Below, in pieces: positions 34,701-42,973 of a stretch of DNA of 64,000 nt. The notes beneath the pieces were generated by a model. The model did not search any database. It worked only from the letters and a program-made list of their open reading frames with translations, and was not told the origin of the DNA. Position 1 is the stretch's first letter. Each line of letters starts with the position of its first letter. The position numbers were made by a program, and so were the translations under genes. The DNA lies in contig OMXE01000011.1 of NCBI GenBank assembly GCA_900314935.1, positions 41,651 through 105,650 on the forward strand, read 5' to 3'. Source of the stretch: an uncultured Prevotella sp. Its GTDB lineage: Bacteria; Bacteroidota; Bacteroidia; Bacteroidales; Bacteroidaceae.

Positions 34701-36128
34701 ATAATCGCCATCGATGGATAAATCGTTGTAAACGTAGTTGTTATACTGAAACTTCTGAATATTTCCTTTGAGTGCAATCCGTTGGTCGTTACCCTTACGT
34801 AGCGTACCATCGACATCCAGGTTTGCCGAGATGTTTCCAAACCGTTCATCATCGAGCACACGTCGCAGGTTGAAATCGTTCGTCACGATAGTCGCATGCA
34901 CCTGCTGGTGCTGTAGGGCCAGTTGCAGTTTCGCATTACCCGCATCCGAGAGGAGTGATCCGTTCAGGGCTATCTCGTCCGTACCCGTACCATGCGCCTC
35001 CCCTTGGAAATCCACATCGCCCAGTCGTACGATCTCTGCTGGAATATCCATGTTCTTTCCCTGCAGGTTCTTCGAGAGCACATCGATGGTATGCCCGCTG
35101 AGTCGTAGGTTATCCACCTTGGTGTACCAACGTGGAATACTGTTGATATGACTCATGCTGCCGCTTACCTTCAAGTCAATGTCATCTTGGTCGCCATGGA
35201 GCAGCAGGTGGTTCACTTGCAGTAATGAATGTGTTCCCGTGCCTGAAACGGTGAGCTGCATGGGGTTGGTGAACGACTGCAGCATGGGCTCGAAGCAGGC
35301 TATGTCGCTGGGTGTGATGGTTGAGCGGGGTATCTGGAAAGCGTATTGTAGCGAACCCTCCTTCAACCGTTTGTCTTCCAGCTGGTAGGTCGCTCCAATG
35401 CTGTCAACCAGCACACGACTGTTCGGCAGTCTGAGGGAGAAATCCTTCAGGTATGCCTGTTGCTTGTCGGCTTTCAAACGGAACGACAGGTTCTGGATAT
35501 CCAGTCCCGACGCCTCCTTAAAGGAGATCTTCTTGACGGTTGCCTCCAGGTTGTCATCCGTGAGTGTAGGTAGAAGGATATGCGCACTGATGTCATTGAC
35601 ATGTAAATGGTTCGTATTGAACCGTCCGTGGGTTACGGGTATGTCGTACCGGTCGTAGTCGATACTTCCATGACGCACAATCAGCGAGCCAATACTGATG
35701 TCGAGCGGCTGATGTTGCGTGGTGTCTTTCGAGGCCAGCGAATCGAGCATGAACTGGTAGTTGGCAGGCGTGAGCGCATCTTTCTTATAGAAATGCCCCT
35801 GCAGTCCGAACAGCTGCGCCGATGAGATGGAGATCTTCCCCTGCGGAATGGAAAGCAGACGAACCTTGGCCGACAGTCGTGAGGCATGGATCATGGTGTC
35901 GCCTTGCTGGTCGTTAATAACCACATCATCGATGATCAGACGGTTCAGAATACCCAGGTTCACCTTCCCTACACGCACCTCCGTACCTAACTTATTCGAG
36001 AGAACCTTACCGGTTTGACGACCCATATATCCCTGTACTGCTGGGATGTGCAGCAGTATAATCAGCAATAGGTACAGACCTGCCAAGGTCCATACTATGC
36101 CGCTGATGATGTGTGTCAGACGCTTCAA
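31728..36128 (-). CDS. tamB: TamB-like inner membrane AsmA-family protein (DUF490)
   Basis: 1466 residues: one N-terminal membrane helix (about 8-30), a very long repeat-like beta region, and a C-terminal DUF490 domain (FDMFGNYNVDHGVYKLTIQN, FQQGSTIVFGGDPYDAVLNLKA). TamB-like proteins bridge the periplasm and help outer membrane biogenesis or lipid transport. The start is TTG (36126-36128), with no ATG that keeps the membrane helix; an exact promoter lies just upstream, leaving a short leader. The extreme C-terminus is encoded by a 7-bp repeat. No TamA/BamA gene is in the window. Confidence 0.85.
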   Translation of the reverse strand: MKRLTHIISGIVWTLAGLYLLLIILLHIPAVQGYMGRQTGKVLSNKLGTEVRVGKVNLGILNRLIIDDVVINDQQGDTMIHASRLSAKVRLLSIPQGKISISSAQLFGLQGHFYKKDALTPANYQFMLDSLASKDTTQHQPLDISIGSLIVRHGSIDYDRYDIPVTHGRFNTNHLHVNDISAHILLPTLTDDNLEATVKKISFKEASGLDIQNLSFRLKADKQQAYLKDFSLRLPNSRVLVDSIGATYQLEDKRLKEGSLQYAFQIPRSTITPSDIACFEPMLQSFTNPMQLTVSGTGTHSLLQVNHLLLHGDQDDIDLKVSGSMSHINSIPRWYTKVDNLRLSGHTIDVLSKNLQGKNMDIPAEIVRLGDVDFQGEAHGTGTDEIALNGSLLSDAGNAKLQLALQHQQVHATIVTNDFNLRRVLDDERFGNISANLDVDGTLRKGNDQRIALKGNIQKFQYNNYVYNDLSIDGDYQKNTFNGQLTLTDPNGDIDVSGMILLNGQQSKTNLTGTVRHFNPQALHLSNQFKDASFDADIDADFTGNSLSNMNGTLDISHFSMTSSEESYALNDLHLLAANDGDLRYLNMQSDFGNVNIQGQYDYASLPQSIINFIGSKLPTLPGLPKTNNVRHNNFTINADITRSDWLNTFLHIPVTLNQPMHVEGTMNDQAQKMDMTMRLPAFTYDGGSYEDGIVSLHTSDVNELLVSSHLRKLMDNGQRLDINLNANAANNELITSLNWNNNQPHPIKGTFNSTTEFFKTDQGKAAAHMRIHPSEVLVNDTVWHVQPSDIIYSEKNLLVDYFAIEHNKQHIIITGKGTESAADSLVADLQDVDVNYILNLVNFHSVEFSGKASGKACVKAVFHHSQAYANLSVGEFRFQEGRMGTLYAAVNWNEEDKQIDIDAHADETDQAQTLVKGFVSPARHEIDLAIGARNTRLEFLESFCGSFMDNVEARGTGDLRLAGDLSEINLTGMIVGNGGFDITTLNTHYVMQNDTVRLIPDEIIFRADTIRDRNGNIGILSGALHHKHLTRLTFDLDIQAQHLLCYDFPTYGDNTFYGTVIASGNCAITGRSGRIDFDISGTPERNSFIEYNAASPDAISKQEFITWRDKNESEKVQEVTGIPVERPDIPSDIHINFLINTTPDFTLRVLMDQTSGDYIALNGNGSIHATYFNKGAFDMFGNYNVDHGVYKLTIQNIIKKDFQFQQGSTIVFGGDPYDAVLNLKALYTVSGVPLSDLQIGKSFSSNNIRVDCIMNITGTPQEPHVEFDLDLPTVNTDAKQMVRALINGEEEMNQQVIYLLSIGRFYTQNTNNAGENNTQSQTSLAMQSLLSGTISQQINSVLSSFVNTSNWNFGANISTGDEGWNNAEYEGLLSGRLLNNRLLINGQFGYRDNANATTSFIGDFDVRYLLFPSGNLAIKVYNQTNDRYFTRNSLTTQGVGLIMKKDFNNWRDLFGIKKCGMWNEE

Positions 36129-36143
36129 TTCTTAATTTATGCG

Positions 36144-36174
36144 CAAAGTTACGAAAAAACGAGAGCAATACAAA
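36144..36174 (-). promoter_or_regulatory. Promoter of tamB
   Basis: Minus-strand TTTG (36171-36174), 19-nt spacer, TAACTTTG (36144-36151). Confidence 0.75.
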
Positions 36175-36218
36175 GATTACATCAAATAATTTGCATTTTA
36201 GAAGAATTCGTTGCCTTT

Positions 36219-36253
36219 TTTGTGCTGAATATGCAAAAAAATCCTTAAATTTG
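36219..36253 (+). promoter_or_regulatory. Promoter of the nqr operon
   Basis: TTTG at 36219-36222 and TAAATTTG at 36246-36253; the 23-nt spacer is longer than usual. nqrA starts at 36301. Confidence 0.55.
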
Positions 36254-36300
36254 CAGCATCTTTGAGTAGAGCAACCAATAATCTCATTTAAATAAATGCT

Positions 36301-37650
36301 ATGGCAAGTGTAATTAAGCTATCAAAAGGCTTGGACATGAACCTGAAAGGCAAGGCTGTAAAGGAGAAAACCAACATCGTACGGGGCAGTGAGCTGGCGC
36401 TTACACCCGATGCGTTTGTGGGTATGACTCCCAAGGTCGTTGTCAAGGAAGGTGATATGGTCAAGGCCGGGGATGCTCTGTTTGTCAACAAACAGTATCC
36501 CGATGTGAAGTTTGCCTCACCCGTTAGCGGACAGGTTTCTGCCGTGATACGTGGTGAACGGCGTAAAGTGCTATGCGTGAAGGTGAAGGCTGATCAGGAA
36601 CAGCAGTATGTTGATTATGGCAAGAAGGATGTGGCTCAGTTCGATGGCGAGGCTGTCAAGCAGGCACTCCTCGAGGCAGGTCTCTTCGGTTATATCGACC
36701 AGCTGCCTTATGCTGTTTCCACCAACCCCGAAACCCAACCGAAAGCCATCTTCGTCAGTGCCCTTCGCGACAAACCGTTGGCAGCCGACTTCGAGTTCGA
36801 GCTGGAGGGTAACGAGAATGATTTCCAAACTGGACTGACAGCGCTGTCTAAGATGGCCAAGACCTATCTGGGTATCGGCAGTCAGCAGACAGCTACTGCG
36901 TTAACTCAGGCAAAGGATGTGGAAGTGAACATCTTCGACGGTCCTTGTCCTGCTGGTAACGTGGGTGTGCAGGTGAATCATCTGGATCCCGTGAACAAGG
37001 GAGAGACGGTGTGGACCGTGGACCCCAGTGCCGTGATCTTCTTCGGTCGTTTGTTCAACACCGGTAAGGTGGATCTGCGTCGCCTGATTGCCGTTGCAGG
37101 CAGCGAGGTGGAACGCCCTGCTTATGTGGAAGCAGTGGTCGGCGACCGTGTCGGCGACCTGCTGGCAGGAAACCTTAAAGAAGGGAAGAACCTGCGCATC
37201 ATCAATGGTAATGTGCTGACAGGTAAGCCCTGTTCGCTCGATGACTATGTAGGTGCTCATACCTCAGAAATCACGGTCATCCCCGAAGGTGATGATGCTG
37301 ATGAGTTCCTGGGTTGGATTCTCCCGCGTTTCAAGCAGTTCTCTGTGAACCGCAGCTATTTCTCCTGGCTCTGTGGCAAGAAGAGTTACGCCCTTGATGC
37401 CCGCATCAAAGGTGGTGAGCGCCACATGATCATGAGTGGTGAGTACGACAAGGTACTGCCGATGGATATCTACGGTGAATACCTCATCAAGGCCATCATC
37501 GCTGGCGATATCGACCGTCAGGAGGCTTTGGGTATCTATGAGGTGAGTCCTGAGGACTTCGCCCTGGCTGAGTTCGTTGACTCCTCTAAACTTGAGTTGC
37601 AGCGTATTGTTCGTGAAGGTCTGGATGTTTTACGTAAAGAAAACGCATAA
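36301..37650 (+). CDS. nqrA: Na+-translocating NADH:quinone reductase subunit A
   Basis: 449 residues, soluble peripheral subunit of the Na+-NQR complex. LSKGLDMNLKGKA at the start, the GMTPKVVVKEGDMVKAGDALF barrel-sandwich region and NIFDGPCPAGNVGVQVNHLDPV are NqrA blocks. Leader gene of a six-gene operon that oxidises NADH, reduces quinone and pumps Na+ at the inner membrane, in many Bacteroidales feeding fumarate respiration. Confidence 0.95.
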   Translation: MASVIKLSKGLDMNLKGKAVKEKTNIVRGSELALTPDAFVGMTPKVVVKEGDMVKAGDALFVNKQYPDVKFASPVSGQVSAVIRGERRKVLCVKVKADQEQQYVDYGKKDVAQFDGEAVKQALLEAGLFGYIDQLPYAVSTNPETQPKAIFVSALRDKPLAADFEFELEGNENDFQTGLTALSKMAKTYLGIGSQQTATALTQAKDVEVNIFDGPCPAGNVGVQVNHLDPVNKGETVWTVDPSAVIFFGRLFNTGKVDLRRLIAVAGSEVERPAYVEAVVGDRVGDLLAGNLKEGKNLRIINGNVLTGKPCSLDDYVGAHTSEITVIPEGDDADEFLGWILPRFKQFSVNRSYFSWLCGKKSYALDARIKGGERHMIMSGEYDKVLPMDIYGEYLIKAIIAGDIDRQEALGIYEVSPEDFALAEFVDSSKLELQRIVREGLDVLRKENA

Positions 37651-37652
37651 CT

Positions 37653-38810
37653 ATGTCAGCATTAAGAAATTATCTCAATAAGATTAAGCCGAATTTTGAA
37701 GAGGGAGGCAAGCTACATGCTTTCCGTTCGATTTTCGACGGCTTCGAAACGTTCCTTTACGTGCCTAACGACACGTCCAAGAGTGGAGTGAACATCCACG
37801 ACGCCATTGATTCGAAGCGTATTATGAGTATGGTGGTCATCGCCTTGATGCCGGCCATGCTGTTTGGTATGTATAATATCGGCTACCAGAACTATCTCGC
37901 TGCAGGTACACTGGCTTCTGCCAGCTTCTGTGAGATCTTCTTCTATGGTTTCCTGGCCGTACTGCCAAAGATTCTCGTATCCTACATTGTGGGTTTGGGC
38001 ATTGAGTTCGCCTGGGCACAGTGGAAAGGCGAGGAGATCCAGGAAGGCTATCTGGTATCGGGTATTCTCATTCCGCTCATCATCCCTATCGGCTGTCCGC
38101 TATGGATGCTGGCCCTGGCCTGCGCCTTCAGCGTGATTTTCTGTAAGGAGATCTTCGGTGGAACGGGTATGAATATCTTCAACCCCGCCATCGCAGCCCG
38201 TATGTTCCTGTTCTTCGCTTATCCCTCGAAGATGACCGGTGATCAGGTATGGGTGGCAAAGGATTCTATCTTCGGACTCGGTAACACACTGCCCGACGGC
38301 TTCACTGCAGCTACTCCGCTGGGACAGATCGGTCAGGGTATTGCTCCCGACGCTTCTATTTGTGATATGATCTGCGGTTTCATCCCCGGTTCTATCGGTG
38401 AGACCAGTGTGATCGCCATCGCCATCGGTGCTGTTATCCTGCTGTGGACAGGTATCGCCTCTTGGCGCACCATGCTGAGCGTGTTCGTTGGTGGTGCCGT
38501 ACTGGCATTCATCTTCCAGTCAACAGGCTCTTCCATGGAGTGGTGGCACCACTTCGTGATGGGCGGCTTCGCCTTCGGTGCTGTGTTCATGGCTACCGAT
38601 CCCGTTACTTCTTGTCGCACATCCTGCGGACAGTACATCTATGGCTTCCTGGTAGGAGCCATGGCCATCATCATCCGTGTGATGAATGCCGGCTATCCTG
38701 AGGGTATGATGCTTGCCATCTTCTTTGGTAATATGTTTGCTCCCACGATCGACCACTTCGTGGTGGCCCGTAACATTTCAAAACGTGCAAAGAGAGGAGG
38801 TACCAAATGA
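37653..38810 (+). CDS. nqrB: Na+-NQR subunit B
   Basis: 385 residues, about ten membrane helices. The FMN-attachment motif DGFTAATPLG places the flavin-linked Thr at 221. GGTGMNIFNPAIAARMFLFFAYP is a conserved family block. Two bases separate it from nqrA and it overlaps nqrC by four (ATGA). Confidence 0.95.
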   Translation: MSALRNYLNKIKPNFEEGGKLHAFRSIFDGFETFLYVPNDTSKSGVNIHDAIDSKRIMSMVVIALMPAMLFGMYNIGYQNYLAAGTLASASFCEIFFYGFLAVLPKILVSYIVGLGIEFAWAQWKGEEIQEGYLVSGILIPLIIPIGCPLWMLALACAFSVIFCKEIFGGTGMNIFNPAIAARMFLFFAYPSKMTGDQVWVAKDSIFGLGNTLPDGFTAATPLGQIGQGIAPDASICDMICGFIPGSIGETSVIAIAIGAVILLWTGIASWRTMLSVFVGGAVLAFIFQSTGSSMEWWHHFVMGGFAFGAVFMATDPVTSCRTSCGQYIYGFLVGAMAIIIRVMNAGYPEGMMLAIFFGNMFAPTIDHFVVARNISKRAKRGGTK

Positions 38811-39424
38811 AACTGAATACTAATTCGAATTCGTACATTATTGTTTATAGTGCGGTTCTTGTTGTGATCGTTGCCTTCCTGCTGGCATTCGTCTATCAGG
38901 CACTGAAGCCCAGACAGGATGCTAACGTGGAGCTCGATATCAAGAAGCAGATTCTTTATTCGCTCAACATCCGTGGCTTGGACGGTCAGGAGGCAGAAGC
39001 TAAGTATGCCGATGTGGTGAAGAGCGAGGAGAAGGCAGGCGACCAGTTGTATTATGCTTGTGAGATCGATGGACAGAAGAAGTATGTGTTCCCCCTGAAG
39101 GGCATGGGTCTTTGGGGCGGTATCTCAGCCTTCGTTTCTGTTGACGATGATCTGAACACCATCTATGGCGCTTACTTCAACCATGAGAGTGAGACAGCCG
39201 GTCTGGGTGCTGAAATCAAGGACTCTCAGGCTTGGCAGGAGAAGTTCCAGGGAAAGAAGATCTTCTCTGACGATGGCAACCTGGCTATCGGCGTAGTAAA
39301 GAAAGTGGAGAATCCTGCTTCTGAAGTGGATTGCGTCACAGGTGCTACGCTGACCTCCAATGGTGTCTCCGACATGCTCCGTGAGGGTTTGAAATCTTAC
39401 ATTACTAATTTGAAAGGGAAGTAA
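38807..39424 (+). CDS. nqrC: Na+-NQR subunit C
   Basis: 205 residues with one N-terminal membrane helix (about 9-30) and a periplasmic FMN-binding domain. CVTGATLTSNGV carries the covalent FMN Thr181. Somewhat shorter than the Vibrio protein. Confidence 0.95.
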   Translation: MKLNTNSNSYIIVYSAVLVVIVAFLLAFVYQALKPRQDANVELDIKKQILYSLNIRGLDGQEAEAKYADVVKSEEKAGDQLYYACEIDGQKKYVFPLKGMGLWGGISAFVSVDDDLNTIYGAYFNHESETAGLGAEIKDSQAWQEKFQGKKIFSDDGNLAIGVVKKVENPASEVDCVTGATLTSNGVSDMLREGLKSYITNLKGK

Positions 39425-39427
39425 ACT

Positions 39428-40051
39428 ATGGCACTATTCAGTAAACAAAATAAGGAGGTTTTTACTAACCCGTTGAACCTCGACCACCCGATACTCGGAC
39501 AGGTATTGGGTATCTGCTCGGCACTGGCCGTCACCTCGCAGCTGAAACCTGCCATTGTGATGGGTCTGGCCGTAACGGTGATCACGGCCTTTGCCAATGT
39601 GATCATCTCAGTCATCCGTAACACCATTCCTAACCGCATCCGTATCGTGGTGCAGCTGGTGGTTGTGGCAGCTCTTGTAACCATCGTTTCTCAGATTCTG
39701 AAGGCTTTCGCCTACGACGTGAGCGTTCAGCTGAGCGTGTATGTGGGTCTGATCATCACCAACTGTATCCTGATGGGACGCCTCGAGGCCTTCGCCATGC
39801 AGAACAAGCCTTGGCCCTCGTTCCTCGACGGTGTAGGTAACGGCTTGGGCTACGCCATGATCCTGGTCATCGTAGGTGCCGTTCGTGAGTTCCTCGGACG
39901 CGGTTCGCTCTTAGGTTTTCAGATCATCCCTCAGAGTTTCTACGATTTCGGATATGTCAACAACGGTATGATGACAATGCCGGCTATGGCGCTCATCCTC
40001 GTAGGATGCGTCATCTGGGTACATCGTGCATATTTTTATAAGGAGAAATAA
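39428..40051 (+). CDS. nqrD: Na+-NQR subunit D
   Basis: 207 residues, six hydrophobic segments, with ICSALAVTSQLKPA, VGLIITNCILMGRLEAFAM and VGNGLGYAMILVIVGAVREFLG, all diagnostic. With NqrE it forms the membrane core holding an intramembrane iron site. Three bases to the next gene. Confidence 0.95.
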   Translation: MALFSKQNKEVFTNPLNLDHPILGQVLGICSALAVTSQLKPAIVMGLAVTVITAFANVIISVIRNTIPNRIRIVVQLVVVAALVTIVSQILKAFAYDVSVQLSVYVGLIITNCILMGRLEAFAMQNKPWPSFLDGVGNGLGYAMILVIVGAVREFLGRGSLLGFQIIPQSFYDFGYVNNGMMTMPAMALILVGCVIWVHRAYFYKEK

Positions 40052-40054
40052 GAT

Positions 40055-40681
40055 ATGGAACACGCAATATCATTACTGTTTAGGTCGATCTTCGTCGACA
40101 ATATGATCTTCGCCTTCTTCCTCGGCATGTGTTCCTACCTTGCCGTGTCGAAGACCGTGAAGACCTCTTTGGGACTCGGACTAGCCGTGACCTTCGTGCT
40201 CACCGTGACCGTCCCTGTGAACTATCTGTTGCAGACCAAGGTGCTGGGTCCTAACTGCCTCGCTGATGGGGTGGATCTCAGCTATCTGTCATTCATCCTC
40301 TTCATCGCTGTGATTGCCGGTATGGTGCAGCTCGTGGAGATGACGGTCGAGAAATACTCTCCCTCGCTCTATGCGGCACTGGGTATCTTCCTGCCGCTGA
40401 TCGCTGTAAACTGCGCCATCATGGGTGCCTCACTGTTTATGCAGCAGCGCATCCTCATGGAGCCCACCAATTCACAGGCCATCACCTCTATCTGGGATGC
40501 CATCGTCTATGGCTTCGGCTCTGGTATTGGCTGGACACTCGCCATCGTAGCCATGGGTGCTATCCGCGAGAAGATGCAGTACAGCGACGTTCCCAAGCCC
40601 TTGCAGGGTCTTGGCATCGTGTTTATCACCGTGGGTCTTATGGCCTTGGCAATGATGTGCTTTAGCGGTTTGAATATTTAA
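40055..40681 (+). CDS. nqrE: Na+-NQR subunit E
   Basis: 208 residues, six membrane helices, paralogue of Nqr[44 protein letters not shown] and [22 protein letters not shown]. Its stop lies at the start of a 7-bp repeat that separates it from nqrF. Confidence 0.95.
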   Translation: MEHAISLLFRSIFVDNMIFAFFLGMCSYLAVSKTVKTSLGLGLAVTFVLTVTVPVNYLLQTKVLGPNCLADGVDLSYLSFILFIAVIAGMVQLVEMTVEKYSPSLYAALGIFLPLIAVNCAIMGASLFMQQRILMEPTNSQAITSIWDAIVYGFGSGIGWTLAIVAMGAIREKMQYSDVPKPLQGLGIVFITVGLMALAMMCFSGLNI

Positions 40682-40700
40682 TGTTTAATGTTAAATGTTT
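40680..40700 (+). repeat. 7-bp repeat between nqrE and nqrF
   Basis: AATGTTT, AATGTTA, AATGTTT; the first unit contains the last two bases of the nqrE stop. It widens the otherwise 2-3 bp operon spacing to 29 bp. Confidence 0.7.
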
Positions 40701-40710
40701 CATATAGAAA

Positions 40711-41979
40711 ATGGCACAGTTTATAGCATATAGTATAGGAGTATTCCTCCTGGTGATCATCCTGCTGGTGATCATCCTGCTCGTGGCAAAGAAATATCTT
40801 TCTCCTTCGGGCAATGTGAATATTGAGATCAATGGCGACCGTACCATCTCGGTAGCTCAGGGTAATAACCTGATGGCCACCCTGAACGAGAACGGCATCT
40901 TCCTTCCCTCCGCTTGTGGTGGAAAGGCCAGCTGCGGACAGTGTAAGGTACAGGTGCTCGAAGGTGGTGGTGAGATTCTGGATTCTGAGAAGCCTCACTT
41001 CACCCGTAAGCAGATCAAGGACCACTGGCGCCTCGGCTGTCAGTGCAAGGTCAAGGGCGACCTGAAGATCCATGTTGATGAGAGCATCCTCGGTGTGAAG
41101 GAGTATGAGTGTACCGTGATTTCTAACAAGAACGTGGCAACCTTCATCAAGGAGTTCAAGGTGCAGCTGCCTCCGGGCGAGCATATGGACTTCCTGCCTG
41201 GTTCTTATGCACAGATCAAGATTCCTAAGTTCGATTGCATCGACTACGATAAGGATTTCGACAAGTCATTGATTGGTGATGAGTATCTGCCCAGCTGGGA
41301 GAAGTTCGGCTTGTTCCCGCTGAAGTGTAAGAACCCCGAAGACACCATCCGTGCTTACTCTATGGCCAACTATCCTGCTGAGGGTGATGTGTTTATGCTG
41401 ACGGTGCGTATCGCTACGCCGCCGTTCAAGCCCGACCGCAGTGGCTTCATGGATGTGAACCCGGGTATCGCTTCATCGTATATCTTCTCACTGAAGCCAG
41501 GCGACAAGGTGATCATGAGCGGTCCGTTCGGTGACTTCCATCCGCACTTCGACTCGAAGAAGGAGATGATTTGGGTTGGTGGTGGTGCCGGTATGGCTCC
41601 GCTGCGTGCACAGATCATGCACATGACCAAGACACTGCATACCACCGATCGTGAGATGCATTACTTCTATGGTGCTCGTGCACTCAATGAGGTGTTCTAC
41701 TTAGACGATTTCCTCGGACTGGAGAAGGAGTATCCTAACTTCCACTTCCATCTGGCACTCGACCGTCCTGATCCTGCTGCAGATGCTGCTGGTGTGAAAT
41801 ATACTGCCGGATTCGTACATCAAGTGATGTACAATACCTATCTGAAGGATCACGAGGCTCCCGAGGATGTAGAGTACTACATGTGCGGTCCTGGTCCGAT
41901 GTCCAATGCTGTCGTTCAAATGCTCGACAGTCTTGGCGTAGAGCCCGAGAGCATCATGTACGATAACTTCGGAGGATAA
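40711..41979 (+). CDS. nqrF: Na+-NQR subunit F (NADH-oxidising)
   Basis: 422 residues: one membrane helix (about 8-27), a 2Fe-2S ferredoxin domain with Cys69, Cys75, Cys78 (CGGKASCGQC) and Cys110, an FAD domain (RAYSMANYP) and an NADH-binding domain (GGGAGMAPLRAQI, YMCGPGPM). It is the electron entry point of the complex. Terminal gene of the operon; a hairpin follows. Confidence 0.95.
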   Translation: MAQFIAYSIGVFLLVIILLVIILLVAKKYLSPSGNVNIEINGDRTISVAQGNNLMATLNENGIFLPSACGGKASCGQCKVQVLEGGGEILDSEKPHFTRKQIKDHWRLGCQCKVKGDLKIHVDESILGVKEYECTVISNKNVATFIKEFKVQLPPGEHMDFLPGSYAQIKIPKFDCIDYDKDFDKSLIGDEYLPSWEKFGLFPLKCKNPEDTIRAYSMANYPAEGDVFMLTVRIATPPFKPDRSGFMDVNPGIASSYIFSLKPGDKVIMSGPFGDFHPHFDSKKEMIWVGGGAGMAPLRAQIMHMTKTLHTTDREMHYFYGARALNEVFYLDDFLGLEKEYPNFHFHLALDRPDPAADAAGVKYTAGFVHQVMYNTYLKDHEAPEDVEYYMCGPGPMSNAVVQMLDSLGVEPESIMYDNFGG

Positions 41980-41993
41980 CTCCACATTCCACA

Positions 41994-42024
41994 ATAAACT
42001 CCCTCCCGAAAGGAGGGAGTTTAT
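41994..42024. terminator. Hairpin between convergent nqrF and greA
   Basis: A 13-bp perfect stem (41994-42006 / 42012-42024) with a 5-base loop. Its right arm contains the greA stop (42021-42023). T tracts are short on both sides, so termination may be partial. Confidence 0.65.
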
Positions 42025-42485
42025 AATTCAATCTTCTCAATCCTCAGCTTCAACAAGCCTGCAGGAACACGCACTTCCACTTCATCACCCACCTTTTTAT
42101 TCAGTAGAGCTTGCGCGATGGGTGATTTAATGGAAATCTTTCCCTCACGTAGATTGGCTTCGTTCGGACTGGCTATGGTGTAGGTCATCGTTTTGTTATT
42201 GGCCAGATTGGTCATCTGCACCTTACTCAGCAACTGCACACTGTCCGTGCCGAGTCGCGACACATCGATTACTCTTGCATTGGCCAGCACCTTCTGTTTG
42301 AAACGAATCCTACCAAGGAGTCGTGCCTGTTCGCGCTTGGCGGCATGATACTCGAAGTTCTCGCTGAGATCACCCTTGTCGCGGGCCTCGGCAATCGCCT
42401 CCCGAACCTGTGGCAGCTCAACGCTTTCCATTTGATGTAATTCGGCCACGAGCTTGTCGTAGCCCTCTTGTGACATATATTCCAT
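42021..42485 (-). CDS. greA: Transcription elongation factor GreA
   Basis: 154 residues. N-terminal coiled coil with the acidic tip (EARDKGDLSENFEYHAAK, whose DLSEN residues stimulate RNA polymerase backtrack cleavage) and a C-terminal FKBP-like domain (IASPNEANLREGKISIKSPIAQALLNKKVGDEV). The ATG at 42485 or the one three codons later could be used. Confidence 0.95.
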   Translation of the reverse strand: MEYMSQEGYDKLVAELHQMESVELPQVREAIAEARDKGDLSENFEYHAAKREQARLLGRIRFKQKVLANARVIDVSRLGTDSVQLLSKVQMTNLANNKTMTYTIASPNEANLREGKISIKSPIAQALLNKKVGDEVEVRVPAGLLKLRIEKIEL

Positions 42486-42513
42486 AATGTAACTGTTATC
42501 TCAATCGCGTCGG

Positions 42514-42521
42514 CAAAATTA
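42514..42521 (-). promoter_or_regulatory. -7 element of greA
   Basis: TAATTTTG on the minus strand, 29 bp before the ATG. Confidence 0.5.
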
Positions 42522-42610
42522 GCAAAAAAAACACAAATACCCCTCTTTCCCTACAAAATTTCTCCATTTAATTTCATTCTTACAACATTGTTTTTTCGTC
42601 ACATCGATAT

Positions 42611-42674
42611 CCCGTAATTTCGTTATTACGACGTTGCGTGATACGGGTTTAGGCTCCCCTCCCTTATGGAGGGG
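42611..42674. other. Pair of intergenic inverted repeats
   Basis: CCCGTA (42611-42616) pairs with TACGGG (42642-42647), enclosing a competing inner hairpin CGTAAT/ATTACG (42613-42630). Next, CCCCTCC (42656-42662) pairs with GGAGGGG (42668-42674) followed by CTGGGGGTGG, a layout often seen between Bacteroidota genes. No ORF. Confidence 0.55.
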
Positions 42675-42692
42675 CTGGGGGTGGCTCCCAAC

Positions 42693-42802
42693 CAGCCTTC
42701 TATCGCATAGTAATCAGCCTTCTATCGCATAGTAATCAGCCTTCTATCGCATAGTAATCAGCCTTATAACTACCCGTAACCAGCCTTCTAACTTTAGCCT
42801 AT
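42693..42802. repeat. Five-unit 22-bp tandem repeat array
   Basis: Units start at 42693, 42715, 42737, 42759 and 42781, each beginning CAGCCTT. The first three are identical 22-mers (CAGCCTTCTATCGCATAGTA plus AT); the fourth and fifth keep the first seven bases and diverge. Each exact unit contains the small palindrome CTATCGCATAG. Confidence 0.9.
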
Positions 42803-42819
42803 AGTTTTTCAAATTACAT

Positions 42820-42942
42820 AATCCTCCGCTATATTAGTGTAACCACATGATTACCAGAGAATTCGTGGCGGAGGATTTTAATGGAAATTGCTCCGCTAAC
42901 AACCTTCTCACTATAAGTTGATTAGGCGTATTAGCGGAGCAA
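42820..42942. other. Two consecutive inverted repeats sharing a TCCGC core
   Basis: AATCCTCCGC (42820-42829) pairs with GCGGAGGATT (42868-42877). TTGCTCCGCTAA (42888-42899) pairs with TTAGCGGAGCAA (42931-42942). All four arms carry CTCCGC/GCGGAG in alternating orientation. No gene is visible in 42486-42973. Confidence 0.7.
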
Positions 42943-42973
42943 ATAGGAAATGGAGTGAGGAGGTTCAGGAATA

